Part shown: positions 6,480-14,855 of the stretch, piece after piece | Position numbering within the stretch: the stretch's first letter is position 1 | Layout: each line of letters starts with the position of its first letter | NCBI GenBank assembly: GCA_038250135.1 | Contig: JBBSCP010000022.1 | Location: 1-21,979, forward strand | Length of the DNA: 21,979 nt | Reading direction: 5' to 3' | Origin: Falsiroseomonas sp038250135 | GTDB lineage: Bacteria; Pseudomonadota; Alphaproteobacteria; Acetobacterales; Acetobacteraceae | The notes under the pieces: generated by a model | Told to the model about the DNA's origin: nothing | The model's database searches: none | Seen by the model: only the letters and a program-made list of their open reading frames with translations | Program-made: the position numbers and the translations under genes

Positions 6480-6995
6480 ATGTCCGCCACCCTCGACACC
6501 CCCACCACCGCAGCCCGGTCGGTCACCGCTGGCGTACGAATCGGCCATGTGCACCTTAAGGTCGCCGACCTCGACCGCTCCCTCGCCTTCTGGCGCGACT
6601 TGATCGGGCTTGAAGTGCAGCAACGCTTGGGCGACCAGGCCGCCTTCCTCTCGGCCGATGGCTACCACCACCACATCGCGCTCAACACCTGGGAGAGCGC
6701 CGGCGGCAGCCCGCCGGGCCTAGGCACCACCGGGCTATATCACGTGGCGCTGCTCTACCCGAACCGCGCCAGCCTGGCGCAGGCGCTGAAGAAGCTGGTG
6801 GCTGCGAATTGGCCGCTTGAAGGTGCGTCGGACCACGGCGTGTCGGAGGCGCTCTATCTGCGCGACCCCGACGGCAATGGCGTGGAGCTCTATCGGGATC
6901 GCGACCGGGCGGAGTGGCCGCGTGATGTCACGGGCAAGCTCGCCATGTTCACCAAGCGCCTCGACATGCCGGCGCTGCTGGCCGAGGCCGGCTGA
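6480..6995 (+). CDS. VOC family (glyoxalase/extradiol dioxygenase-like) protein
   Basis: 171 residues from ATG 6480, with AGGAG at 6468-6472; an earlier in-frame start at 6432 has no such site. One vicinal-oxygen-chelate domain fills the protein. IGHVHLKVADLDRSLAFWRD opens it, GYHHHIALNTW follows at 61-71, then LYHVALLYP at 86-94, and NGVELYRDRDRAEWP ends it. Candidate metal ligands are His23/25, His88 and Glu136. The segments resemble the N-terminal half of CatE-type catechol 2,3-dioxygenases, which are about twice as long. It may therefore act as a dimer on an unknown small molecule, and I would not assign ring cleavage from sequence alone. It stands alone on this strand and converges on the Calx-beta gene with a 3-nt gap. 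Confidence 0.85.
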   Translation: MSATLDTPTTAARSVTAGVRIGHVHLKVADLDRSLAFWRDLIGLEVQQRLGDQAAFLSADGYHHHIALNTWESAGGSPPGLGTTGLYHVALLYPNRASLAQALKKLVAANWPLEGASDHGVSEALYLRDPDGNGVELYRDRDRAEWPRDVTGKLAMFTKRLDMPALLAEAG

Positions 6996-6998
6996 CCG

Positions 6999-8102
6999 TC
7001 AGGTCCAGACATCCCCGGTCGCCGGCACCGGGTCGTCGTTGACGATGGTGGCAATCGCCGTCGTCCGCTCGCTGCCCAGAACTGCGCCGCCGGCGACGCT
7101 GGTCAGGTCCACGTAGAAGGTCTCATTGGCCTCAAAGGCCGTGTCCCCGAGCAGCGTCACGGCGAAGCTTTTCCGGGTCTCGCCCGCGGCGAAGCTCACC
7201 GTGCCGCTGCGCGCCAGGTAATCCACGCCCGCCTGCGCGGAGCCGTTCGAGGTCTCGAAGGCGACGCGCACCGTGGTTGCGGCGGCAGTCGAGAGTGCCA
7301 CGGTGAAGACCAGGCTTTTCGTGCCGGCATTGCCCTCCTTGGCGTCCACATACTCCGTCGCGAAGAAGGCCGCGGGCAGGCTCGGCACGTCATCATTAAC
7401 GATGGTGCCGAGCGCCGAGGTGCGCGCTGTCGCCAGCACCGCACCGCCGGTGACGCCGGTGAGGTCCAGATAGAAGGTCTCGTTCGCCTCAAAGGCGAGG
7501 TCGCCCGAGATCGGCACGGCGAAGGTCTTGCGCGTCTCGCCAGGTGCGAAAACCAGCGTGGCGTCGCGCGCGGCATAATCCTCCCCGGCGCGGGCAGAAC
7601 CGTTGCTGGTGGCGAAACTGACGCGCACCGTGGTCAGCGCGGCCTCGGTCAGCCCCACGGTGAACACCATGTTGCGCGAACCCGACGCACCCTCGGCGAT
7701 GGACGCGTACTCGGTCACGAAGAAGGCCGCCGGCATGGTCAGCGGGTCGTTATCCACGATGGTCGCCAGCGCCGATTGGCGCGTGACATCCGCGGCCCCG
7801 CCGCCGGTCACGGCGGTGATTTCCATGGTGAAGGTCTCGTTGGCCTCATGCACCGTGTCGCCCAGCACGCGGACCAGGAAGTTCTTCGCCGTCTCGCCGG
7901 GCGCGAAGGTCACGCTGCCGACACGCCGGTCGTAGTCCTGCCCGGCGATGGCCGAGCCGTTGGACGAGGCGAAGGACACCATCACTGCGCTCTCCGGCGC
8001 GGCGGAGAGTTCAATGGTGAAAGTCAGGTGGCGGAAGCCGGATTGGCCTTCCTCGATGTCGACGAAGGTCGAGCGGAAGCGGGCCAGGGGAAGGATACTC
8101 AT
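6999..8102 (-). CDS. Three-repeat Calx-beta domain protein
   Basis: 367 residues from the ATG complementary to 8100-8102; an in-frame GTG at 8117 would add five residues. Three Calx-beta repeats of about 117 residues fill the protein. Each has an EG..G entry, a SF.(S/T)SNGSA.AG.DY core, F(A)PGET.K.F, GD...EANETF and a closing ATIV(N/D)ND. Repeats 2 and 3 are strongly alike. The acidic residues that bind calcium in the family (E at the entry, DY, NDD) are present. No signal peptide, membrane helix, RTX nonapeptides or sorting signal can be seen, so export, if any, would need a C-terminal type I signal that is not obvious in PVPATGDVWT. It starts 43 nt after purA on the same strand. Role unknown; adhesion or surface function is typical for longer relatives. 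Confidence 0.85.
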   Translation of the reverse strand: MSILPLARFRSTFVDIEEGQSGFRHLTFTIELSAAPESAVMVSFASSNGSAIAGQDYDRRVGSVTFAPGETAKNFLVRVLGDTVHEANETFTMEITAVTGGGAADVTRQSALATIVDNDPLTMPAAFFVTEYASIAEGASGSRNMVFTVGLTEAALTTVRVSFATSNGSARAGEDYAARDATLVFAPGETRKTFAVPISGDLAFEANETFYLDLTGVTGGAVLATARTSALGTIVNDDVPSLPAAFFATEYVDAKEGNAGTKSLVFTVALSTAAATTVRVAFETSNGSAQAGVDYLARSGTVSFAAGETRKSFAVTLLGDTAFEANETFYVDLTSVAGGAVLGSERTTAIATIVNDDPVPATGDVWT

Positions 8103-8145
8103 GCCGCACTGCACCACTCGCCGGGCTCGGGGGTCAAGTCGCGGT

Positions 8146-9435
8146 TCACCCCGCGAAGGGATCCTTCAGCATGATCGTGTCGTCGCGGTCTGGCGAGGTG
8201 CTGAGCAGCACCACCGGCGCTTCCACCAACTCCTCGATCCGGCGGACATACTTCACCGCCTCGGCCGGCAACTCGGCATAGCTGCGGGCACCCCTGGTCG
8301 AGCCCGGCCAGCCGGCCAGCACCTCATAGATCGGCTGCGCCTTTTCCTGCGCCGCGATCGAGGCGGGCAGGCGCTTCACCACATCGCCGTCGATCCGGTA
8401 GCCGGTGCAGACCAGCAGCTCCTGCATCCCGTCCAGCACGTCGAGCTTGGTCAGGACCAGCCCCTCGATACCGCCGACCTTCACGGCCTGGCGCACCATG
8501 CAGGCGTCGAACCAGCCGCAGCGGCGCGGCCGGCCGGTGACGGTGCCGAACTCCCACCCGCGCTCACCGAGCAGGCGCCCGGTTTCGTCCTGCAACTCGG
8601 TTGGGAAGGGCCCGCTGCCGACGCGCGTGGTGTAGGCCTTGGCGATGCCGAGCACGTAGCCGATCTGCTTAGGCCCCACCCCGGACCCCGCTGCCGCATT
8701 GCCGGCGACGGTATTGGAGGAGGTGACGAAGGGGTAGGTGCCGTGATCAACATCGAGCATCACCGCCTGCGCACCCTCGAACAACACGCGCTTGCCGGCG
8801 CTGCGGGCGTCCTCCAGCAGCGCCCAGACGGGTTCAGCGAAGGGCAGCAGCTTCGGCGCGAGGCCCAGAAGCAGCTCGAGCAGCGCCTGCTTCTCGAAGG
8901 TCGGCGCCCCCAGGCCGTGCAGCAGCGTATTGTGGTGCAGCAGCAGTTCGTCGAGCTTGCGGGACAGCACCTCGGGCTCGGCGAGGTCCGACAGGCGGAT
9001 GGCGCGGCGCGCCACCTTGTCCTCATAGGCCGGGCCGATGCCGCGCCCGGTGGTGCCGATGGCATGCGCCCCGCGCGCCACCTCCCGCGCCTTGTCCAGC
9101 GCAGGATGGACCGGCAGGATCAGCGGCACGTTCTCCGCGATGCGCAGATTGGCTGGCGTGACAGAAAGCCCCTGCGCAGTGACTCGGGCGATCTCGGCGA
9201 GCAGCGCCTCCGGGTCCAGCACCACGCCATTGCCGATGACGCCGAGCTTGCCGCGCACCACGCCCGAGGGCAGCAGGCTGAGCTTGTAGGTCTCGTTCCC
9301 CACCACCAGCGTGTGGCCGGCATTGTGGCCGCCCTGGAAGCGCACGACGATGTCGGCCCGGCTTGCCAGCCAATCGACGACCTTGCCCTTGCCCTCATCG
9401 CCCCATTGGGCGCCGATCACGGCGACATTGGCCAT
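8146..9435 (-). CDS. purA: Adenylosuccinate synthetase
   Basis: 429 residues from the ATG complementary to 9433-9435, matching the family length. The N-terminus MANVAVIGAQWGDEGKGK contains the GTP-binding loop with catalytic Asp13, and GGHNAGHTL carries His41. Later signatures are GIGPAYEDK, then DVDHGTYPFVTSSN, and GPFPTEL, and the C-terminal part has TKLDVLDG, the base-recognition motif. The enzyme joins IMP and aspartate with GTP, the first committed step of AMP synthesis in the cytoplasm. The start codon lies 4 nt after the hisZ stop, so translation may be coupled to hisZ; the premature stop within hisZ could therefore affect purA expression. Nothing is missing in the protein. Confidence 0.97.
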   Translation of the reverse strand: MANVAVIGAQWGDEGKGKVVDWLASRADIVVRFQGGHNAGHTLVVGNETYKLSLLPSGVVRGKLGVIGNGVVLDPEALLAEIARVTAQGLSVTPANLRIAENVPLILPVHPALDKAREVARGAHAIGTTGRGIGPAYEDKVARRAIRLSDLAEPEVLSRKLDELLLHHNTLLHGLGAPTFEKQALLELLLGLAPKLLPFAEPVWALLEDARSAGKRVLFEGAQAVMLDVDHGTYPFVTSSNTVAGNAAAGSGVGPKQIGYVLGIAKAYTTRVGSGPFPTELQDETGRLLGERGWEFGTVTGRPRRCGWFDACMVRQAVKVGGIEGLVLTKLDVLDGMQELLVCTGYRIDGDVVKRLPASIAAQEKAQPIYEVLAGWPGSTRGARSYAELPAEAVKYVRRIEELVEAPVVLLSTSPDRDDTIMLKDPFAG

Positions 9436-9439
9436 TGCG

Positions 9440-10582
9440 TCAATTCTCCAGAGGGGCCGGCTCGCCATCCGCGCGCATCACATGGGTGCAGCGCAGGCGG
9501 GCGGGCGTGTCGGCGGCCGAAAGGGCACGAACCGTGGCGTAGCCCTGGCCGCGCAGTGCGGCGAGCGCGGCGGGCCTGGCACCGAGCGGCACGAAGACGC
9601 GCGGGCGCAGCGCCGCGGCGGGCACGGCGCGCAACAGTGCATCGGGGTAGAGCGTCATGCCCGTGGCGGGCTCCTCGCCGGAGATATAGCGGCCGCCGCG
9701 CGCCAACTCGCCGCTCATGCCCTCGCCGAAGACGGTGAAGGCGACGCCGGTATGGTAGCGCAGACCACGAAACTCGACAGGGTCGAGCGTGATGCGCAGA
9801 TCGGGCTCCAGCGCCCTCAGCGCGGCGACCACGGCGGCAGCGTTGTCGGCCATGGCGCGCGCGGCGGGCGGCAGATCGGCCGCCTCCAGCGCTGCGAGCG
9901 CGCCGTCCACGGGCCCGGCCGCGGCGAGCAGCACCGGCAGCAGGGAGGGGGGCATGCCCGCGGCGGCACCGAGCTCCGCTACCGCCGCCGCGTCCTTGCG
10001 GTCGAGCGCACGGGCCAGGCGGCGCCGTGCCTCGCCGCCCACGCCGGCGGCGTCGAGCAGTGCGGGGGCCATGCGCGGCATGGTGATGTCGAGCGACGCA
10101 CCCGTGATGCCCAGCGCGCGCAGCGCCTCGGCCGTCACGGCGGCGACTTCGGCGTCGGCGGCGGGGGTATCGACGCCGATCAGCTCGATCCCCGCCTGCG
10201 GCAACTACCGCGCCGGGGCGAGTTCCGACCCACGCACGCGCAACACCTGCCCGGCATAGCTCAGCCGCAGCGGGCGCGGCACGCCAGCAAGGCGCGTGGC
10301 GGCGACGCGTGCCACCTGCGGCGTGGTATCGGCGCGCAGCCCCATCATGCGCTGGCTGATCGGGTCCATCAGGCGAAAGGTCTGCTCGGCCATGGCGGCG
10401 CCGGAGCCGGCAAAAAGGCTGTCCTCGAATTCCAGCAGCGGCGGCTTCACCCGCTCATAGCCGTGGCGGGCGAAGCTCTCGGCCAGGCGCTCCACAAGCA
10501 GGGCTTCCTGCTCTGCCTCGGGCGGCAGCAGGTCGGCGAGGCCGGCAGGCAGAAGGGCAGGGTTCGGGGGGTCGTCGGTCAT
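9440..10582 (-). pseudogene. hisZ: hisZ, ATP phosphoribosyltransferase regulatory subunit, interrupted by an amber codon
   Basis: Two open stretches in the same frame, 125 and 254 codons, are separated by a single TAG complementary to 10205-10207. Together they make a 380-codon hisZ of normal length. Before the stop lie LLPAGLADLLPPEAE, then RADTTPQVARVAATRLAG and PLRLSYAGQVLRVRGSEL. After it follow LPQAGIELIG and, later, YHTGVAFTVFG and GGRY. Relatives read about RQ(L/F).Q.G.ELIG here, so the expected codon is CAG (Gln), one C-to-T change from TAG. HisZ is a HisRS-like protein that activates short-form HisG. No ribosome-binding site precedes the TTG after the stop, so a second polypeptide is unlikely. 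Loss, suppression or a sequencing error are all possible. The gene precedes purA by 4 nt. Confidence 0.85.
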
Positions 10583-10662
10583 GGATCTGAAGGGCCGAGA
10601 GGGCGGCGCCGTGTGTGGCAGGGGGGGGCGCTCGCCGCAACCCCTGCCGCCCCTTCAGGCCT

Positions 10663-11283
10663 TCAGGCGAGGAAGATGTCGAACCCGGCGCGCTGGCCCT
10701 CATCCGTCGCGCTCACCTCGGCGATCAGCAACGCGCGCGCGGCCGGCGAGAGGCGGCGCAGCAGCAAGTCGGCCTCGTTGCGCGGCTCGTCGGGGAAGTA
10801 GACCTGAGTGGTCAGTGCGGGGCCGCCGCCGGGCGGCTGGGCGCGCAGGTGGATGTGCACGGTGCGGCCGGGATACAGCCCCGGGCGGATGGTGCGGAAG
10901 GCGTAGCGCCCGGCACCATCCGCCACGGTGCGGCCATAGCCCTGGAAGGCGGCATCGCGTTCGGCGAAGCGCGCATCGCCAGGATGGAGGTAGATGCCGC
11001 TGTGGTCGGCCTGCCAGATTTCCACCAGCGCGCCCGGCAGTGTCGCCCCATCCGGCCCGCGCACCGAGCCCGTGAGCAGAAGCGGCAGCCCGCGCGCGGC
11101 GCCGGCCTGCCCGGCGACACGGCGCAGATCGGCATCGGCATCGGCCGGGATGGCGCGGGGGTAGTAGGGGCCTTCCGTCTGGGGCGGCGTGCGCGGCGTT
11201 TGCGCTTCGGCGGGGCGCAGCAGCAGCGCCGGCGTGGCGAGCAGCAGGCCACGGCGGGCGAGGCGCGGAAAGGGAATGGACAT
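10663..11283 (-). CDS. Exported intradiol ring-cleavage dioxygenase-like protein
   Basis: 206 residues from the ATG complementary to 11281-11283; a longer frame upstream has no family support. Residues 1-27 form an export signal with twin arginines (LARRGLLLATPALLL, ending AEA), which suggests the Tat route. The mature part starts TEGPYYP, a hallmark of the protocatechuate/catechol 1,2-dioxygenase fold. Non-haem Fe(III) ligands appear to be Tyr98 (HSGIY), Tyr137 (PGLYPGR), His143 and His145 (VHIHL). The protein is shorter than catabolic enzymes and resembles the secreted dioxygenase-like group of unknown substrate. Its genes for aromatic catabolism are not nearby. It lies 80 nt upstream of hisZ on the same strand and diverges from a lipoprotein gene. 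Confidence 0.85.
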   Translation of the reverse strand: MSIPFPRLARRGLLLATPALLLRPAEAQTPRTPPQTEGPYYPRAIPADADADLRRVAGQAGAARGLPLLLTGSVRGPDGATLPGALVEIWQADHSGIYLHPGDARFAERDAAFQGYGRTVADGAGRYAFRTIRPGLYPGRTVHIHLRAQPPGGGPALTTQVYFPDEPRNEADLLLRRLSPAARALLIAEVSATDEGQRAGFDIFLA

Positions 11284-11423
11284 GTGGCGCTCCGGTCTGG
11301 TGCAGCGCATCAAGCGCGACACCTCCCCTTCCCGCCTAGTGACGAAACGTCTCAACACATTGCGCGGCAGCTTGGCGGCGCACGTCGCCTGCGCCATCTG
11401 AGGCAGGATCGTGGAGAACGCCC

Positions 11424-11963
11424 ATGCGCCGCCGCCTGCTGCTCACGCTGCCGCTTGTCGCCATGGCCGCCTGCGCCGACCCGGCGGCCGAGCAATTGCT
11501 CGGCTTCGGCGATCCGGTGCGTGCCGCCTCGCTCGCCGCGCCCAGCATGCTCGGCGATACCTCCCGCCTCCAGGGCCGGCCGAGCGAGGCAGCGCTGGCG
11601 GCGGTGCAGCTCGAAGTGCTGACCGAGGGCTTCCACACCGATCCGCGCTGGAACATCGAGGCGAGCATCAGCGTGCTGAACGCCACGCGTCTCGGCCGCG
11701 CCGAGCTGCGCCAGGCGATCGGCATCGCGCCGGACGCACCGCCGGACCTGGTCATCGGCGCGCTGCGGGAGGCGTCGGCGGCGCTCGATGCGGGCAGCGT
11801 GGCGCGGGCCGAGGCGGCGCTGACCGGCCCCGCCTTCCCGCTCGGCGGGCCGGCCACCCTCCGCCGCCTGTCGAACCTGCCGCGCCTTCCCCGCGTGGCG
11901 GAAGCGGCCGGCGCGGCAAATGTCGAGATCAGCCGGCGGGATCGGCGGACCAGGCGGAGTTAG
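11424..11963 (+). CDS. Putative lipoprotein of unknown function
   Basis: 179 residues from ATG 11424, with GGAG at 11413-11416. The N-terminus MRRRLLLTLPLVAMAAC is a lipoprotein signal with lipidated Cys17. The rest is Ala-rich and helical. A middle block (LQGRPSEAALAAVQLEVLTE, then WNIEASISVLNATRLGRAELRQAIGIAPDA) and a basic, Arg-rich tail are visible. I do not recognise a domain. It sits alone on the plus strand, divergent from the dioxygenase gene (140-nt gap) and convergent with serA (7-nt gap). Confidence 0.75.
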   Translation: MRRRLLLTLPLVAMAACADPAAEQLLGFGDPVRAASLAAPSMLGDTSRLQGRPSEAALAAVQLEVLTEGFHTDPRWNIEASISVLNATRLGRAELRQAIGIAPDAPPDLVIGALREASAALDAGSVARAEAALTGPAFPLGGPATLRRLSNLPRLPRVAEAAGAANVEISRRDRRTRRS

Positions 11964-11970
11964 GCCCCGC

Positions 11971-13557
11971 TCAGAAGGCCAGCGGCACCGCGCGCACCAC
12001 CAGCGGCAGGGCCCGCACCGCCGCCAGTACCGCATCGGGCACCGGCGCATCGAGACTCACCAGGCATATCGCGTCCCCGCCCGGCGCGTTGCGGCCGAGG
12101 TGGAAGGTGGCGATGTTGATGCCGGCCTCGGCCAGCGTCATGCCGAAATGGCCGATGAAGCCGGGCCGATCCTGGTTCGTCACATAAAGCATATGCGCTG
12201 CGAAATCGGCCTCCACCGAGATGCCCTTGATCTCCACCAGGCGCGGCTTGCCGGTGCCGACCAGCGTGCCGGCAACCGAGCGATTCAGACCCTTGGTCAC
12301 CACCGTCACGCGCACAAGCGTGGCGTAGTCGCCCGAGCGTTCCAGCACCGTCTCGGCCACCTCGATATCGCGGTCTCGCGCGACGACCGGCGCGTTCACC
12401 ATGTTCACCGCGCCCATGATCGGCGTGAGCACGCCCGCCAGCGCTGCGGCGGTCAGCGGGCGGTGGTTGAGTTCCGCCGCCTGGCCTTCGTATTCCACGC
12501 GGATCGCCTTGATCTCATCGCCCTGCGCGGCGGTGAGCTGTCCCGCCAGCGCGCCCAATTGCCGCGCGAGCTCCATATAGGGCTTGAGGCGCGGCGCGTC
12601 CTCGGCGCTGACGCTGGGCATGTTGATGGCGTTGGATACCGCACCGGTGAGCAGAAAATCGCTCATCTGCTCGGCTACCTGCAGCGCCACATTCTCCTGC
12701 GCCTCGGCCGTCGCGGCGCCGAGATGCGGCGTGCAGACCACGTTCTCCAGGCCGAACAGCGGGCTGTCCGTGGCGGGCTCATGCTCGAATACATCGAGCG
12801 CCGCGCCGGCGAGGTGGCCCGATTGCAATGCCTCGAACAGCGCCGCCTCATCGAGCAACCCACCGCGGGCGCAGTTGATCACGCGGGCACCCTTCTTCAG
12901 CGCGAAGATGCGCGCGCGGTTGAGGATGTTCCTGGTCTGCTCGGTGTAAGGCGCGTGGATCGTCACGATGTCGGCGCGCGCCACCAGCGTGTCGATCTCC
13001 ACCCGCTCGACCCCCAGTTCCAGTGCGCGCTTCTCGCTCAGGAAGGGGTCGTAGGCGATCACCTTCATGTGCAGCCCGATCGCCCGATTGGCGACGATCG
13101 AGCCGATATTGCCCGCGCCGATCAGCCCGAGCGTCTTGCCCGAGAGTTCGGTGCCCATGAAGCGGTTCTTTTCCCACTTGCCCGCCTTGGTGGAGGCGGA
13201 GGCTTCGGGGATCTGGCGCGCCAGGGCGAACATCATCGCGATGGCGTGCTCGGCCGTGGTGATGGCGTTGCCGTGCGGCGTGTTCATCACCACCACACCG
13301 CGCGCCGTCGCACTCGACACATCGACATTGTCCACACCGATGCCCGCACGCCCCACCACGCGCAGCTTCGGCGCGACGTCCAGCATTTCCCGGGTCACCT
13401 TGGTCGCGCTGCGGATGGCGAGGCCATCATACTCGCCGATGATGGCGCGCAGTTCCACGGGCGTCAGGCCGGGCCGGAAATCGGTCTCGATGCCGCGGGC
13501 CTTGAAGATGGCGATGGCGGCGGGCGATAGCTTGTCGCTGATCAGGACCTTCGGCAT
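11971..13557 (-). CDS. serA: D-3-phosphoglycerate dehydrogenase
   Basis: 528 residues from the ATG complementary to 13555-13557, the length of the long three-domain SerA type. The substrate-binding part opens MPKVLISDKLSPAAIAIFKA. The NAD-binding part has GLIGAGNIGSIVANRAIG (about 144-161). Catalytic Arg231 (NCARGG), Glu260 (FEHEP) and His278 (TPHLG) are all present. An allosteric substrate-binding domain and a C-terminal ACT domain (about 455-528, MLYVTNQDRPGFIGHFGMTL) follow. The enzyme oxidises 3-phosphoglycerate, the first step of serine synthesis, in the cytoplasm, and the ACT domain suggests effector control. Its start overlaps the serC stop by one base (TGATG), a sign of translational coupling. 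Confidence 0.96.
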   Translation of the reverse strand: MPKVLISDKLSPAAIAIFKARGIETDFRPGLTPVELRAIIGEYDGLAIRSATKVTREMLDVAPKLRVVGRAGIGVDNVDVSSATARGVVVMNTPHGNAITTAEHAIAMMFALARQIPEASASTKAGKWEKNRFMGTELSGKTLGLIGAGNIGSIVANRAIGLHMKVIAYDPFLSEKRALELGVERVEIDTLVARADIVTIHAPYTEQTRNILNRARIFALKKGARVINCARGGLLDEAALFEALQSGHLAGAALDVFEHEPATDSPLFGLENVVCTPHLGAATAEAQENVALQVAEQMSDFLLTGAVSNAINMPSVSAEDAPRLKPYMELARQLGALAGQLTAAQGDEIKAIRVEYEGQAAELNHRPLTAAALAGVLTPIMGAVNMVNAPVVARDRDIEVAETVLERSGDYATLVRVTVVTKGLNRSVAGTLVGTGKPRLVEIKGISVEADFAAHMLYVTNQDRPGFIGHFGMTLAEAGINIATFHLGRNAPGGDAICLVSLDAPVPDAVLAAVRALPLVVRAVPLAF

Positions 13558-14756
13558 CACGCGGCGGCCTTCGCAAACCCGGCTTCGACGCTCGCGAAGG
13601 CCCAGTCGAGCCAGGGCAGCAATGCCACGATGTCGGCGGTCTCGACCGTGGCACCCCCCCAGATGCGCAAGCCCGGCGGCGCGTCGCGGTAATTCGCGGC
13701 GTCGAGCGCCACGTTCTCCTTCTCCAGCAGCGAGGCGAGCTTCTTCGCCGCGCCCGCCTGACCCTCGCCGTCGAGGGCCACGAACCACGGCGCGACGATC
13801 TTCAGGCAGATCGAGGTGCAGGACCGTGTGGCGGGATCCTCCGCCAGGAAGGCAGCCCATTCGGAGGTCGCGACCCAGCTCGAGATGGCGGCGAGGTTGG
13901 CTTCAGACCGCGCGACGAGGCCCTTCAAGCCACCGACGCCCTCGGCCCAAAGCAGCCCATCGAGCGCATCCTCGACGCAAAGCATGGAGGGCGTGTTGAT
14001 CGTCTCGCCCTTGAAGATGCCCTCGGTGAGCTTGCCGCCCTTCGTCAGGCGAAACACCTTCGGCATCGGCCAGGCCGGCGTGTGGGATTCAAGCCTGGCG
14101 ACGGCGCGCGGCGACAGGGCGAGCATGCCATGCGCGGCCTCGCCGCCCAGCACCTTCTGCCAGGACCAGGTCACGACATCGAGCTTGTGCCAAGGCAATT
14201 CCATGGCGAAGGCGGCGGAGGTGGCGTCGCAGATGGCGAGGCCCTCGCGGTCATCGGGGATCCAATCGGCATTGGCCAGGCGCACGCCGCTCGTCGTGCC
14301 GTTCCAGACGAACACGACGTCGCGCGACCAATCCAGCGCCTTGAGGTCCGGCAGCTTGCCATAGGGCGCCTTCACCACGCGGGCGTCGGCGAGTTTCAGT
14401 TCCTTCACCACATCGGCCGCCCAATCGGCGGAGAAGGATTCCCAGGCGGGGATCTCCACGCCGCGCGCGCCGAGCAGCGACCACATCGCCATCTCGACCG
14501 CGCCGGTGTCCGAGCCCGGCACGATGCCGAGCCGCCAGTCATCGGGCATGCCGAGCACGGCCTTCGAGCGCGTGATGACCTCATTCAGCCGCGCCTTCGG
14601 CCCGCTCGCGCGGTGGCTGCGGCCGAGTTCAGCGTCGGCGAGCGCCTGGAGCGTCCAGCCGGGACGCTTGGCGCAGGGACCGGAGGAGAATCTTGGATTT
14701 TCCGGCTTGTCGGCGGGGCGGGGGTTGTTCGGACGGATGTCCGGCTTGGTGATCAT
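13557..14756 (-). CDS. serC: Phosphoserine aminotransferase (alphaproteobacterial type)
   Basis: 399 residues from the ATG complementary to 14754-14756, with a GGAAGGGAG ribosome-binding site. The N-terminus KPENPRFSSGPCAKRPGW is typical of the SerC variant of alphaproteobacteria and some archaea rather than of the E. coli type. The PLP lysine is Lys201 in TWSWQKVLGGEAAHG. Other matches are SDTGAVEMAMWSLLG and FVWNGTTSGVR. It transfers the amino group of glutamate to 3-phosphohydroxypyruvate. It is the first gene of serC-serA. A GC hairpin (CGCCCC 14785-14790 with GGGGCG 14797-14802) lies in its leader. Confidence 0.95.
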   Translation of the reverse strand: MITKPDIRPNNPRPADKPENPRFSSGPCAKRPGWTLQALADAELGRSHRASGPKARLNEVITRSKAVLGMPDDWRLGIVPGSDTGAVEMAMWSLLGARGVEIPAWESFSADWAADVVKELKLADARVVKAPYGKLPDLKALDWSRDVVFVWNGTTSGVRLANADWIPDDREGLAICDATSAAFAMELPWHKLDVVTWSWQKVLGGEAAHGMLALSPRAVARLESHTPAWPMPKVFRLTKGGKLTEGIFKGETINTPSMLCVEDALDGLLWAEGVGGLKGLVARSEANLAAISSWVATSEWAAFLAEDPATRSCTSICLKIVAPWFVALDGEGQAGAAKKLASLLEKENVALDAANYRDAPPGLRIWGGATVETADIVALLPWLDWAFASVEAGFAKAAA

Positions 14757-14855
14757 GGCGGTGGCTCCCTTCCAGAAGCAGATGCGCCCCGGTGGGGGGG
14801 CGTGGCCCGCGGGAAGGGTTAGCGGGCGCTCACGCTGTCGGCAAGCGGGAGGGTG

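Noticed and set aside
7948..9738. 596-codon plus-strand frame over purA, and a similar one at 9311-10801 over hisZ
   Set aside because: Both are antisense to well-supported genes and show low-complexity Arg/Gly/His composition.
10205..10207. Reading the hisZ TAG as pyrrolysine or as a natural split gene
   Set aside because: No pyrrolysine context is known for HisZ, and the second part has no ribosome-binding site or good start codon.
10621..10628. Run of eight G as a possible frameshift site
   Set aside because: It lies in the gap between the dioxygenase gene and hisZ, so it breaks no reading frame.
11920..13530. 536-codon plus-strand frame over serA
   Set aside because: Antisense shadow of serA; no domain and no ribosome-binding site.
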